Source of the DNA: Acidobacteriota bacterium
GTDB taxonomy: Bacteria; Acidobacteriota; Holophagae; Acanthopleuribacterales; Acanthopleuribacteraceae
Assembly (NCBI GenBank): GCA_002747255.1
Contig: PDUC01000025.1
Span: forward strand, 112,801 to 176,800
Length of the DNA: 64,000 nucleotides
Direction of reading: 5' to 3'
In this document: in pieces, positions 42,922 through 51,246 of the stretch
Numbering within the stretch: position 1 is the stretch's first letter
Layout of the letters: every line of letters starts with the position of its first letter
The notes under the pieces: generated by a model
The model's database searches: none
What the model was told of the DNA's origin: nothing
The model's input: only the letters and a program-made list of their open reading frames with translations
Position numbers and translations under genes: made by a program

Positions 42922-45219
42922 TTGACTTTCAAATATAAAAAAGCATTAAAGAAGATAAGTGCCGTCATGGCATGCCTATGTCTCACAACCACACTATGGT
43001 CTCAGGATGCCCTTCAAAAGGTTATGAAGGAAAGAGGCTTAACTGAAAAAGACGTTCTCGCTGCTGCTAAAACCTATACACCTACCGGCGGCAGGGATGA
43101 GTACGTCGTTATTTGTTCAGGTGGTCAGAGTGGTCAAGTGATTGTCTACGGTATTCCCTCTATGAGAATTCTGAAGTACGTCGCTGTTTTCACTCCAGAG
43201 CCCTGGCAGGGATACGGTTTTGACGATGAATCCAAAGCGGTACTGAAACAGGGTCGTATTCGCGGTAAAGACATTACCTACGGTGACACACACCATCCAG
43301 CTCTTTCCGAAACCGATGGCAACTACGACGGTAAATACGCCTTTATTAACGATAAAGCCAACCCTCGTTTAGCTGTTATCGATCTGCATGACTTTGAGAC
43401 CAAGCAGATTGTTGTCAATCCTTTCTTTAAGTCGGATCACGGTGGCGCCTTTGCTACACCAAATACAGAGTACATTATGGAAGCCAGTCAATATGCGGCT
43501 CCCTATGCAGAAGACTTTGTACCCATTGAAGATTTTAACGATAGTTATCGCGGTGGCTTGACGTATTGGAAGTTCAACAGGGAGGCAGGTAAACTGGTTC
43601 CGGAAGAGTCCTTCACGTTTGAATTCCCTCCTTACAGTCAGGACTTGAGTGATGCCGGTAAAGGACCCAGCTACGGTTGGGGCTTCACCAACTCATTCTG
43701 TACGGAGCGCTATATTGGCGGTATTGAAAGCGGCAGACCTCCATTTGAAGCGGGCTGTTCTTCTAAAGACACGGACTTTTTACACATCACCAATTGGAAA
43801 AAAGCAGAAGACTTAGTAAAAGCCGGCGAAATTAAAAAGGTAAAAGGTCAATACCTGATTACCATCGACGATGCCATCAAGCATGAGCTTCTCTATCTCG
43901 TTCCCGAACCCAAGAGCCCTCACGGTGTTGACGTAACACCCGATGGCAAGCACATTATTGTTGCCGGTAAGCTCGACAGTCATGCCTGGGTTTACAGCTT
44001 CGATAAAATCATGAAAGCCATCGAGAACAAGACATTTGAAGGCCGCGATGCATACGGTATTCCCATTATCTCTTTGAAGACGGCTCTCGAACGTTCTGTT
44101 CAAGTTGGTCTCGGACCTCTGCACAACCAGTTTGACAGTAAAGACGGTGTTGTCTACACCTCGATCTATGTCGATTCTAAAATCACCAAGTGGAATTACA
44201 AAACAGGTAAAGTCTTGGACTCGATCCCCATTCACTACAATGTGGGTCACTTAATGACCATGGAAGGCGACACCAAGAATCCAGCGGGTAAATACCTGGT
44301 TGCATTGAACAAGCTTTCAATCGACCGTTTCAACCCTGTTGGTCCGCTTCACCCCCAGAATCACCAGCTGATTGACATTAGCGGTAATAAAATGGAGCTC
44401 ATTTACGACCTGCCAATTCCTCTGGGCGAACCGCACTACGCGGCAGCTATCAGTGCCAGTAAGTTGAAGCCTGCTGTTCGTTACAAGTCCGGATGGGACA
44501 GCCGGGCCAACAAGCGCTCTCCATACAAGACAAGGGCCGGACGCGAGAGAATCGAGCGCAATGGCAATAAAGTTGAAATTTACGGAACCCTGATTCGCTC
44601 GCACATTAACCCTGAAATCGTTGAGGTCAACGAAGGCGATGTGGTTTCTTTCCACTTGACCAACCTGGAACGCGCGGAAGACGAAGTTCACGGCTTTGCC
44701 ATGTACGGTCAGAACGTTCAGCTTTCAGTTGAACCCGGTAAAACAGCATCGGCTACGTTCACCGCAGATAAGCCCGGTGTTTATCCCTACTACTGTACTG
44801 AATTCTGTTCTGCACTTCACCTTGAAATGCAGGGTTATCTCCTGGTCAAACCCAAAGGGTACGTGGAAACCAAGAAAGAAATCGTCGAAGGTCACAAATA
44901 CACCAAGGCTGATTACGAGAAGCAGGTTAAAGTTAACCTCGAAACACAAGCCGTAATCGATCAGGTGGTTGGCTACATTACCAGCCACAACTACAAAGAC
45001 TTCCCAACGGTCGTCGCATTGGTAGAAGATGCCACCGATCAGCTGGGATTCGCTGGTGAGGCCAAGAAGAAATCTGAAGAAGCGGCAGCCAAGGGTGATT
45101 ACCAGAATGCCATGCTCTGGGCCAACCAGTGGTGGCAGTATCAGGTTAAAACCGCCGATCTCGGTCTGCGTGCGAAAACACACCTGGATGAAAACGGGGC
45201 CAAGAAGATGAAAAAGTAA
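42922..45219 (+). CDS. nosZ: Nitrous oxide reductase, Sec-dependent (clade II)
   Basis: Periplasmic copper enzyme that reduces N2O to N2. The 765-residue precursor has a Sec-type signal (residues about 1-27, ISAVMACLCLTTTLWSQ) with no twin-arginine motif, the mark of clade II. CuZ ligand regions: YGDTHHPALSETDG, HGGAFATP, SPHGVDVTPDG, GPLHNQFD and HYNVGHLM. The CuA cupredoxin domain has His590 in EVHGFAMYG and the CTEFCSALHLEM motif (Cys625, Cys629, His633, Met636). About 115 residues follow the CuA domain (from KGYVETKKEI), helical and Lys/Glu-rich, with no heme motif. The TTG start has AGGAGG 5 bases upstream. It heads a nos cluster extending to 53060. Confidence 0.97.
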   Translation: MTFKYKKALKKISAVMACLCLTTTLWSQDALQKVMKERGLTEKDVLAAAKTYTPTGGRDEYVVICSGGQSGQVIVYGIPSMRILKYVAVFTPEPWQGYGFDDESKAVLKQGRIRGKDITYGDTHHPALSETDGNYDGKYAFINDKANPRLAVIDLHDFETKQIVVNPFFKSDHGGAFATPNTEYIMEASQYAAPYAEDFVPIEDFNDSYRGGLTYWKFNREAGKLVPEESFTFEFPPYSQDLSDAGKGPSYGWGFTNSFCTERYIGGIESGRPPFEAGCSSKDTDFLHITNWKKAEDLVKAGEIKKVKGQYLITIDDAIKHELLYLVPEPKSPHGVDVTPDGKHIIVAGKLDSHAWVYSFDKIMKAIENKTFEGRDAYGIPIISLKTALERSVQVGLGPLHNQFDSKDGVVYTSIYVDSKITKWNYKTGKVLDSIPIHYNVGHLMTMEGDTKNPAGKYLVALNKLSIDRFNPVGPLHPQNHQLIDISGNKMELIYDLPIPLGEPHYAAAISASKLKPAVRYKSGWDSRANKRSPYKTRAGRERIERNGNKVEIYGTLIRSHINPEIVEVNEGDVVSFHLTNLERAEDEVHGFAMYGQNVQLSVEPGKTASATFTADKPGVYPYYCTEFCSALHLEMQGYLLVKPKGYVETKKEIVEGHKYTKADYEKQVKVNLETQAVIDQVVGYITSHNYKDFPTVVALVEDATDQLGFAGEAKKKSEEAAAKGDYQNAMLWANQWWQYQVKTADLGLRAKTHLDENGAKKMKK

Positions 45220-45253
45220 GCACGGATCTTACAATCAATTTTCAGAACTCAAA

Positions 45254-45290
45254 AACTCCCTGTCGCAGTTTTTGGCTGCAACAGGGAGTT
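45254..45290 (+). promoter_or_regulatory. Stable hairpin in the nosZ-cytochrome gap
   Basis: AACTCCCTGT (45254-45263) pairs perfectly with ACAGGGAGTT (45281-45290), and GCAG (45265-45268) with CTGC (45276-45279) inside it, giving a 14-bp stem with one mismatch and a 7-base loop. There is no T-run after it, so it is unlikely to be a standard terminator. It may protect the nosZ mRNA 3' end or reduce read-through so that nosZ is made in excess of the downstream genes. Confidence 0.55.
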
Positions 45291-45346
45291 AACCGCGTAT
45301 AAATGCTTAATCAGCATTTTCATAACCACAAAATTTGGAGCATACA

Positions 45347-45955
45347 ATGAAAAAATACAATAAACTGACTGCGATTTTCTTTTGCACCATGCTTGCCGTT
45401 CTGTTCACCGGACATGCTGCGGCTCAAGATCTCAGCAAGGGAAAAGAGCTCTATAAGAGCAAGACTTGTTTTACATGTCACGGTGCAGATGCAAAAACAC
45501 CTATTATGCCGCTATATCCAAATATCGCTGGACAAAATGCTGAATATGCATTGCAGCAGATGAAAGATATCAAGTCAGGCGCAAGAAGCAACGGTCTTAC
45601 GGCTGCCATGAAGGGAATTATGCACCTTGTCAATGATGATGAAATGAAAGCACTGGCAGATTATCTGGCCAGTCTGCCAAGAAGAACCGGCAAACTGGAA
45701 ACAGGTTCTGAAGGTGCCAAACTCTTTAAGAGTAAAACCTGCTTTACCTGTCACGGTATGGACGGCAAGAAAACCATTTTACCCACTTACCCAAAAATTG
45801 AAGGTCAGAATAAAGCATACGCTCTTCAGCAAATGAAAGACATCAAGTCTGGAACACGGGCAAATGGCCAGAGTGTCGCCATGAAAGGAATCATGCACTT
45901 GGTAACGGATGAGGAAATTGAAATCCTCGCAACATACTTATCTACGCTTAAGTAG
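45347..45955 (+). CDS. Periplasmic diheme cytochrome c with internal duplication
   Basis: The start at 45347 has GGAG 7 bases upstream; a TTG 12 bases earlier is less likely. The 202-residue precursor has a Sec signal (about 1-27, ending HAAAQ) and two class I cytochrome c modules with heme sites CFTCH at 41-45 and 132-136. The halves are near-copies of each other (YALQQMKDIKSG and MKGIMHLV occur in both), each with a conserved Met after the heme as likely axial ligand. The c4/c553 type suits electron delivery to NosZ or another periplasmic oxidoreductase. Second gene of the nos cluster; the nosC1/C2 names used in clade II clusters may apply. Confidence 0.88.
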   Translation: MKKYNKLTAIFFCTMLAVLFTGHAAAQDLSKGKELYKSKTCFTCHGADAKTPIMPLYPNIAGQNAEYALQQMKDIKSGARSNGLTAAMKGIMHLVNDDEMKALADYLASLPRRTGKLETGSEGAKLFKSKTCFTCHGMDGKKTILPTYPKIEGQNKAYALQQMKDIKSGTRANGQSVAMKGIMHLVTDEEIEILATYLSTLK

Positions 45956-45979
45956 AAACCACAAGAGGATGGAAAAACC

Positions 45980-46705
45980 ATGAAAAAAATAATGACGTTT
46001 TTATCAGTATTGATCACTGGACTGTTTATCTTTGCCCAGGATGCCGCTGAAGGCAAAAGAGAGTGGATGCATGAGGGCGGAGAGCGGGAAGAAGCCCTGC
46101 AATTAAAACCGGATCTTGAAAATGGGCTGGATGTTTATGAAGTTTGCAGTGGATGTCACCTACCTGAAGGATGGGGTACCCAGGAGGGAACCTTCCCTCA
46201 AATAGCAGGGCAGCACGCCTCTGTTCTCATCAAGCAATTAGCGGATATCAGGGAAAAAAACAGAGACAACCCTACCATGTATCCCTTTGCACTGCCTAGG
46301 GCCATTGGCGGAGCTCAATCCCTTGCCGATGTGGTTGCCTATATGGAAAAACTACCCATGAACCCCGACAATGGTAAGGGTGAATGGGAACCTGGAACAC
46401 CTGAATTTAAACAGGGCAAAAAGCTCTATGAAGAAAACTGCACACAGTGTCACGGTGCACAAGGCGAAGGGGATCCCGAGAAGTTCTATCCTCTCATTCA
46501 AGGTCAGCATTACAACTACATGCTGCGACAGTTTGAGTGGATTCGCGATGGCAAGAGGCGTAATGCCAACCCCGATATGGTTAAACAGATTGCTAAATTC
46601 ACGGATAAAGACATGAAAATGGTGATCAATTACACCTCACGCATTCCCGTTCCGAAAGAAAAACTGGCTCCAAGCAAGGATTGGATGAATCCAGATTTCG
46701 ATTAG
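45980..46705 (+). CDS. Second periplasmic diheme cytochrome c of the nos cluster
   Basis: The 241-residue precursor has a signal peptide (about 1-20, ending FAQ) and two heme motifs, CSGCH (56-60) and CTQCH (154-158), again with Met residues after each heme (NPTMYPFALP, NPDMV). It is not a close copy of the preceding cytochrome. It starts 25 bases after that gene, with GAGGA 11 bases before the ATG, so both are probably on one transcript. Presumed electron carrier between a membrane quinol donor and NosZ. The following 240-base gap carries a long dyad. Confidence 0.88.
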   Translation: MKKIMTFLSVLITGLFIFAQDAAEGKREWMHEGGEREEALQLKPDLENGLDVYEVCSGCHLPEGWGTQEGTFPQIAGQHASVLIKQLADIREKNRDNPTMYPFALPRAIGGAQSLADVVAYMEKLPMNPDNGKGEWEPGTPEFKQGKKLYEENCTQCHGAQGEGDPEKFYPLIQGQHYNYMLRQFEWIRDGKRRNANPDMVKQIAKFTDKDMKMVINYTSRIPVPKEKLAPSKDWMNPDFD

Positions 46706-46747
46706 AGGGTTTGCCTTTAATTTCAATTTCAGAGTCTTCTGTGACAA

Positions 46748-46899
46748 GGAGGATCTTAAAAAAGGCAGGGTACTTTCCGGTTCGAGGTATTTCGTGGCTC
46801 AAAGCGGAAAACGGAAACCGATGTCTCGTGGTAGCGTGACAGATTTGAACAGAGTGCATTCCAGACGTTTAAAGTACTGCTAACCTTTTAAGGTCCTCC
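46748..46899. repeat. Long imperfect inverted repeat bracketing 94 bases inside the nos cluster
   Basis: The arm 46748-46776 pairs with 46871-46899: the outer 14 positions pair (13 Watson-Crick plus one G-T), then 8 unpaired positions, then 7 more pairs (GTACTTT with AAAGTAC). It lies between the second cytochrome and the NosB-like gene, so the nos transcript would contain a large stem-loop. It could be a MITE, a processing site or a structured regulatory RNA. No coding frame fits the interior. It contains no T-run after the right arm. Confidence 0.55.
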
Positions 46900-46945
46900 C
46901 TGGCAAGAAACTCAACAGTAAAGATCACAAAATAAGAGTAGTAAA

Positions 46946-48088
46946 ATGAAATCCAAAATTATTAGCAAGTTGCCGGTTCTTATTGCGGCTGTATTAATGA
47001 TCGTTATTTACAACCTGCCCATTTGGTGGGTGTCTCTCACGGCTCCCAACTACCCGGAAGAAGCTTTTCCCGATGGCGTGAAAATTCACTTCCACTTCAA
47101 CGGTGTTTTTAACGGTTGCAAGCAAGTTGAAAAAGATGAGATTCACGAGGATCAGAGTTTGGACTGTGTTCACGAAATGGATACCATCAACCACTACGTC
47201 GGCATGTACCCCATTGCCGCTGGCGGTGCTGTTGAAGTCGCCTTTTCAGTTTTTCTAATCGCATTGGCTTTTGTCATGCTGATTTCGTATGCCTGTGACG
47301 ACTCAAAGAGAAGGATGCTTATTCAAATTGTCGGTTTTTCCATTATTGTCATCTGGATGATCCTGGCACTTTACGTACCGGGCGGTTTGAAATATCAAAC
47401 TTCAAAATACCTGGAAGGTCGTGTGGCCGCATTGGGTCAGGAAGATTCGGATATATCCGAAGATCTTTCTCCCGGAGAGGCGCTTATTGCCAGCTTAAAA
47501 TCATCTCTTGAGTCCAGTGGTGTGGAAGTTGAAGGTGAAAAGAAGGCAGAACTCAGTAAGAAAGAAAAAGATATAGCCTTCTTAAAAGATGCCTTCGAGA
47601 CCAGTCAGACTCGACTGGCCATTCAGGAGAAGTGGAATGGCAGTGGTGCTCAGCTTCTCAGCTGGCACTACAGAGCCAATCTGGCCCGGTACTTCAACGA
47701 TCCCGCCAAAATCTCCCCCATGGTTAAAAAAATACAGTTGGCGACTCACGTTGCCTTTGTACTCATTCTCATCATTATGGCGGTTTTGGTCATAGGAAGT
47801 CGCAAAACAGACAGCCTCATTTACAAACTGCTTATTTTGGTTCCCATGGCACTGCCTGTCTTCTTTGTCGTATTCTATGCGGTATGGCTGAGTTGGTACG
47901 GGCACAACATGAATGACATGGGTGCGTTTACCTTGAAAGCGTTTATGCCAACGGTCTTTGGTCAGGGCAAAGTCGCCCAGTTTACAACCAATTCCTATCC
48001 GCATATCGGCTTTTTCCTGATGCTTCTTTCCAGTGCTCTGCTGGGCTTCTCGTTTATCAATCAAAGGAAAAAATCTGGAGAAGACTAG
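46946..48088 (+). CDS. nosB: NosB-like membrane protein of the clade II nos cluster
   Basis: Clade II nos clusters encode a polytopic inner-membrane protein (NosB) between nosZ and nosD whose exact role is open. This 380-residue protein fits: an N-terminal membrane segment (about 8-30), a short periplasmic loop with the family-like NLPIWWVSLTAPNYPEE, then helices at about 95-118 and 125-145, a hydrophilic domain of about 100 residues (150-250, Lys/Glu-rich), and three more helices (about 253-275, 288-310, 350-370). The large soluble insert (about 150-250) seems bigger than I expect for the family. It is followed 4 bases later by nosD, so the two are coupled. Confidence 0.7.
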   Translation: MKSKIISKLPVLIAAVLMIVIYNLPIWWVSLTAPNYPEEAFPDGVKIHFHFNGVFNGCKQVEKDEIHEDQSLDCVHEMDTINHYVGMYPIAAGGAVEVAFSVFLIALAFVMLISYACDDSKRRMLIQIVGFSIIVIWMILALYVPGGLKYQTSKYLEGRVAALGQEDSDISEDLSPGEALIASLKSSLESSGVEVEGEKKAELSKKEKDIAFLKDAFETSQTRLAIQEKWNGSGAQLLSWHYRANLARYFNDPAKISPMVKKIQLATHVAFVLILIIMAVLVIGSRKTDSLIYKLLILVPMALPVFFVVFYAVWLSWYGHNMNDMGAFTLKAFMPTVFGQGKVAQFTTNSYPHIGFFLMLLSSALLGFSFINQRKKSGED

Positions 48089-48092
48089 GAAG

Positions 48093-49451
48093 ATGTTTCA
48101 CATTCCAACAGGAAGAGAGGCAAGAAAAATCAATCAATCCAGAATAGCTGGCTTATTGAGCTTGCTTCTCTTTTCCATTTCCCCTCTCTTGGCAGGGTAT
48201 CCGCCTATTCAGGATCTCATTGACAAGGCAGAAGAACACGCGTCAATTGTCATCGAGCCAGGCATCTATTCAGGACCCCTCATCCTCGATTTTCCCATCA
48301 CCATCGATGGTCAACATCGGGTTACGATCGATGCCGGCGGGAAAGGTTCTGTCGTTTTTATAGATACCGACGGTGCGACCCTAAAGGGGTTGAAGTTGAT
48401 CAACTCAGGCGAATCTCACAATGATATTGACTCAGGTGTTCAGGTTCGAGGCAACTTCAATGTTATTAAAGATAACATTATCGAAAACTGCCTCTTTGGA
48501 GTGGATCTTCAACAATCCAACAACAACATTGTCAGGCGTAACAAGATCTCCTCTCAGGAGCACGGGCTCGGCCAGAGAGGCGATGCGGTCAGGCTCTGGT
48601 ACAGTTTCAATAACCGGATTGAAGACAACGAGGTCATTAATTCCCGCGATATGGTGGTGTGGTATTCGGCCGATAATATCATACGGGGAAACAGCGGAAC
48701 GAATTGCCGATACTCTTTGCACTTCATGTATTCCCGGTACAACTTAGTTGAAAACAACAGCTACTACCACAATGCTGTTGGTATTTTTGTGATGTACAGC
48801 GACGGGATTATTGTCAGGAACAATTACATCGGTCATGCCGACGGGCCGACCGGTGTTGGTATAGGGTTCAAGGAAACTTCAGACCTGACCATCGAGGGCA
48901 ATCAGATTCTCTATTGTGCCAGCGGCTTGTACATCGATATATCGCCATTTCAGCCGGATACCACGAACCGGTTCAAACACAATTTAATCGCTTTTAACAA
49001 TATCGGTGCCCGTTTTTTAAATGAATGGCATGGCAATGAATTTCTTGAGAACCAGTTTGTCTCCAATATGACTCAAGTTGCCGTAGGCGGTGCTGGCAGC
49101 GCGAACGGTCATGTCTGGGAAGGCAATTATTGGTCGGATTACGAGGGTTTTGATCAGGATCAGGATGGGGTTGGGGATACGCCTTTTGAACTGTATCGCT
49201 TTGCCGACCGACTCTGGCAGAATGTCGATGACGCGCAGTTTTTCAAGGGAACTCCCATGCTGGAAACATTGGATTTCATGGAGCGACTGGCGCCGTTGTC
49301 CGAGCCAACTCTTCTCCTTCGTGACCCCAAACCCAGCATGACTCCTCTTGAAATAAATCTGGAGGAAGCTAAAGATACCACCAACGCACTGTTAAAACTA
49401 TTGGAAGAACAGAAGCAAACGCAACCAAAGGATACACGTCCTAGATTCTAG
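48093..49451 (+). CDS. nosD: Periplasmic copper-site maturation protein NosD
   Basis: Right-handed beta-helix protein of the carbohydrate-binding (CASH) family, a partner of NosFY, required for building the copper-sulfur CuZ centre of NosZ. The start at 48093 gives 452 aa; the frame is open upstream from 48033 but the upstream part overlaps nosB. A signal segment (about 17-37, AGLLSLLLFSISPLLAG) precedes a long run of parallel beta-helix rungs (NNNIVRRNKIS, NNRIEDNEVINSRD, NLVENNSYYHNAVGI, ITVRNNYIG-type), then the WEGNYWSDYEGFDQDQDGVGD segment that marks NosD. The tail is a charged helix. Next genes are nosG and nosH. Confidence 0.93.
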   Translation: MFHIPTGREARKINQSRIAGLLSLLLFSISPLLAGYPPIQDLIDKAEEHASIVIEPGIYSGPLILDFPITIDGQHRVTIDAGGKGSVVFIDTDGATLKGLKLINSGESHNDIDSGVQVRGNFNVIKDNIIENCLFGVDLQQSNNNIVRRNKISSQEHGLGQRGDAVRLWYSFNNRIEDNEVINSRDMVVWYSADNIIRGNSGTNCRYSLHFMYSRYNLVENNSYYHNAVGIFVMYSDGIIVRNNYIGHADGPTGVGIGFKETSDLTIEGNQILYCASGLYIDISPFQPDTTNRFKHNLIAFNNIGARFLNEWHGNEFLENQFVSNMTQVAVGGAGSANGHVWEGNYWSDYEGFDQDQDGVGDTPFELYRFADRLWQNVDDAQFFKGTPMLETLDFMERLAPLSEPTLLLRDPKPSMTPLEINLEEAKDTTNALLKLLEEQKQTQPKDTRPRF

Positions 49452-49486
49452 GTCGCCTCGAGTGATCATTAGAGAGGTAGGGAACT

Positions 49487-50281
49487 ATGAGTTTTTTGAC
49501 AGGAACAAGACGGCGTTTTTTGAAGAACCTGGCTCTGGGGGCGGGTGTTTTAGGAACCGCCATCATGGGAATTGTGCCCGTTTTGAAAGGCTGGGTCAAA
49601 AAAATGAGACCGCCTGGAGCTCTGGATGAAGGTGAGTTTTTAGCTTCGTGTATCAAATGCGGTCAATGCGTTCAAGTCTGCCCTGTCCAGGCCATCAAGT
49701 TGGCCGATATGGGCGATGGTTTTGGTGTGGGGACACCCTACATCGATCCGCGCAGCCAGGCCTGTGATTTTTCGTGCGATGGACTTCAGTGCGTTCTTGC
49801 CTGTCCCACCGGAGCCTTAACCCATCATATCAATTACGCTCATGAAGCAAAAATGGCTGTTGCCAAAGTCGTTGCGCCAGAGCGCTGCCTGGCCGTTCAG
49901 GGCAAGGGCTTTAAAGGAACCGCCCGGGGACCGAATTTCAGGGGAAAACTTCGATACAACGAAATCGATCGCTGGACTCCCATACCTGTGGCAGACCACC
50001 CCTACGATCTGGAGAGTTGTGATCTCTGCGTTCGAACCTGTCCCATTGAAATACGATATGCCATGTGTGAGGCGGGAACGCCGCCATCAGGTGAAGAGAG
50101 ACAATGTCCGCCGGAGCACGCTATTCGCATGAAAGAAATAGAATCAGGTGGTACCGTAAAGACCTTTATACCGGAAATACTCAGTGGATGTGTTGGTTGC
50201 GGGGTTTGCATGATGATTTGCCCCATGGAGCCGCCAGTCATTGTTATGGAAGGTTATCCTGGCTCGGGGAGGGTTATATGA
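49487..50281 (+). CDS. nosG: NapG/MauM-type ferredoxin of the nos cluster
   Basis: The 264-residue protein begins with a twin-arginine-like signal (TRRRFLKNLALGAG), so it is likely exported and membrane-associated. Four [4Fe-4S]-type Cys motifs follow: CIKCGQCVQVCP (near 58), CDFSCDGLQCVLACP (near 92), CDLCVRTCP (near 181) and CVGCGVCMMICP (near 240). In clade II clusters NosG is thought to work with NosH to pass electrons from quinol toward the periplasm. The ATG of nosH overlaps its stop (ATGA), which couples the two. Close relatives act in Nap systems, but the nos context settles the role. Confidence 0.9.
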   Translation: MSFLTGTRRRFLKNLALGAGVLGTAIMGIVPVLKGWVKKMRPPGALDEGEFLASCIKCGQCVQVCPVQAIKLADMGDGFGVGTPYIDPRSQACDFSCDGLQCVLACPTGALTHHINYAHEAKMAVAKVVAPERCLAVQGKGFKGTARGPNFRGKLRYNEIDRWTPIPVADHPYDLESCDLCVRTCPIEIRYAMCEAGTPPSGEERQCPPEHAIRMKEIESGGTVKTFIPEILSGCVGCGVCMMICPMEPPVIVMEGYPGSGRVI

Positions 50282-51246
50282 GTTCGCTAAAAGAATCCTT
50301 TCTCCTGCTGCTCGGTGGTAAATCCAAACGCCCTAAACCCGAAGAAATTTCCCCGGAAGCAGCAGCTATTCACGAAGCACACAGAGGAAAAAGGCCCAAG
50401 GAAGAGGTTGAAATCAGGAGAAGAGCCAAACAAGAGAACTTTACCAACACCAATTGGCGTCGGAAAAGGTGGACAGTGCTTATTCTCGTCAATCTGCTCT
50501 TTGTTGCTTCCTATTTTCTGGATATCCAGCTTCTTGAAGGTGCTTTGACCGGGTCGCGTTTTGCCGGCCTTCACTTGGCTGACCTCAATGCCACATTGCA
50601 GGTTATGCTGGCCTTCAAGCATGTTCTGATCAACCTGCTGATAGGAACCGTTACCATTGGAATTATGTGGTGGCTTTTGGGTGGAAGGACTTTTTGCAGC
50701 TGGGTGTGTCCTTACCATTTACTGTCAGAATGGGGCGAAATCATTCATCTTAAACTCAGAAAGAAAAAGCTGGCCATGGATATCAAATTCGATCGACGCA
50801 CACGCACCTACCTGTGGCTGTTGTTTGCTGTTTTGGCATTTGTTACCAGTTACACCGTTTATGAAACCATTTCACCCACAGGCATTATCAGTCGTGCCCT
50901 TATTTACGGGCCCGGCCTGGCGCTGACCTGGGTTCTGTTCATCTTGCTTTTCGAGATTTTCTTTTCCAGACGCGCCTGGTGCAGGTACGCCTGTCCTATT
51001 GGGTTGACGTATGGTGTCATTGGCTTGACTTCACCCCTGCAGGTTCAGTTACATCTGGATACCTGTTATCACGACGGACAATGCATTAAAGTGTGTCTGG
51101 TTCCCCATGTACTGGACGTGACCAAAGCCAGACGGGCGGTTAAACCCATCGTCGATATCGGAGCCGATTGCACACGTTGCGGGCGATGTGTTGAAGTATG
51201 TCCAACCAAATCACTGAAATTCAAATTTAAAGGGATTAGTAAATGA
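50278..51246 (+). CDS. nosH: NapH-type quinol-dehydrogenase membrane subunit of the nos cluster
   Basis: The 322-residue inner-membrane protein has a charged N-terminus (about 1-55) and four membrane helices (about 68-88, 118-138, 180-200, 215-235). Two CxxxCP motifs lie at helix ends, CSWVCPYHLLSEWGE (near 139) and CRYACPIGLTYG (near 240). A C-terminal ferredoxin-like part has CYHDGQCIKVC and CTRCGRCVEVCP. These are the standard features of NapH/NosH, which oxidise quinol without a heme. The start is set by the ATGA overlap with nosG; the longer frame from 50104 lies inside nosG and is not used. Confidence 0.92.
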   Translation: MSSLKESFLLLLGGKSKRPKPEEISPEAAAIHEAHRGKRPKEEVEIRRRAKQENFTNTNWRRKRWTVLILVNLLFVASYFLDIQLLEGALTGSRFAGLHLADLNATLQVMLAFKHVLINLLIGTVTIGIMWWLLGGRTFCSWVCPYHLLSEWGEIIHLKLRKKKLAMDIKFDRRTRTYLWLLFAVLAFVTSYTVYETISPTGIISRALIYGPGLALTWVLFILLFEIFFSRRAWCRYACPIGLTYGVIGLTSPLQVQLHLDTCYHDGQCIKVCLVPHVLDVTKARRAVKPIVDIGADCTRCGRCVEVCPTKSLKFKFKGISK

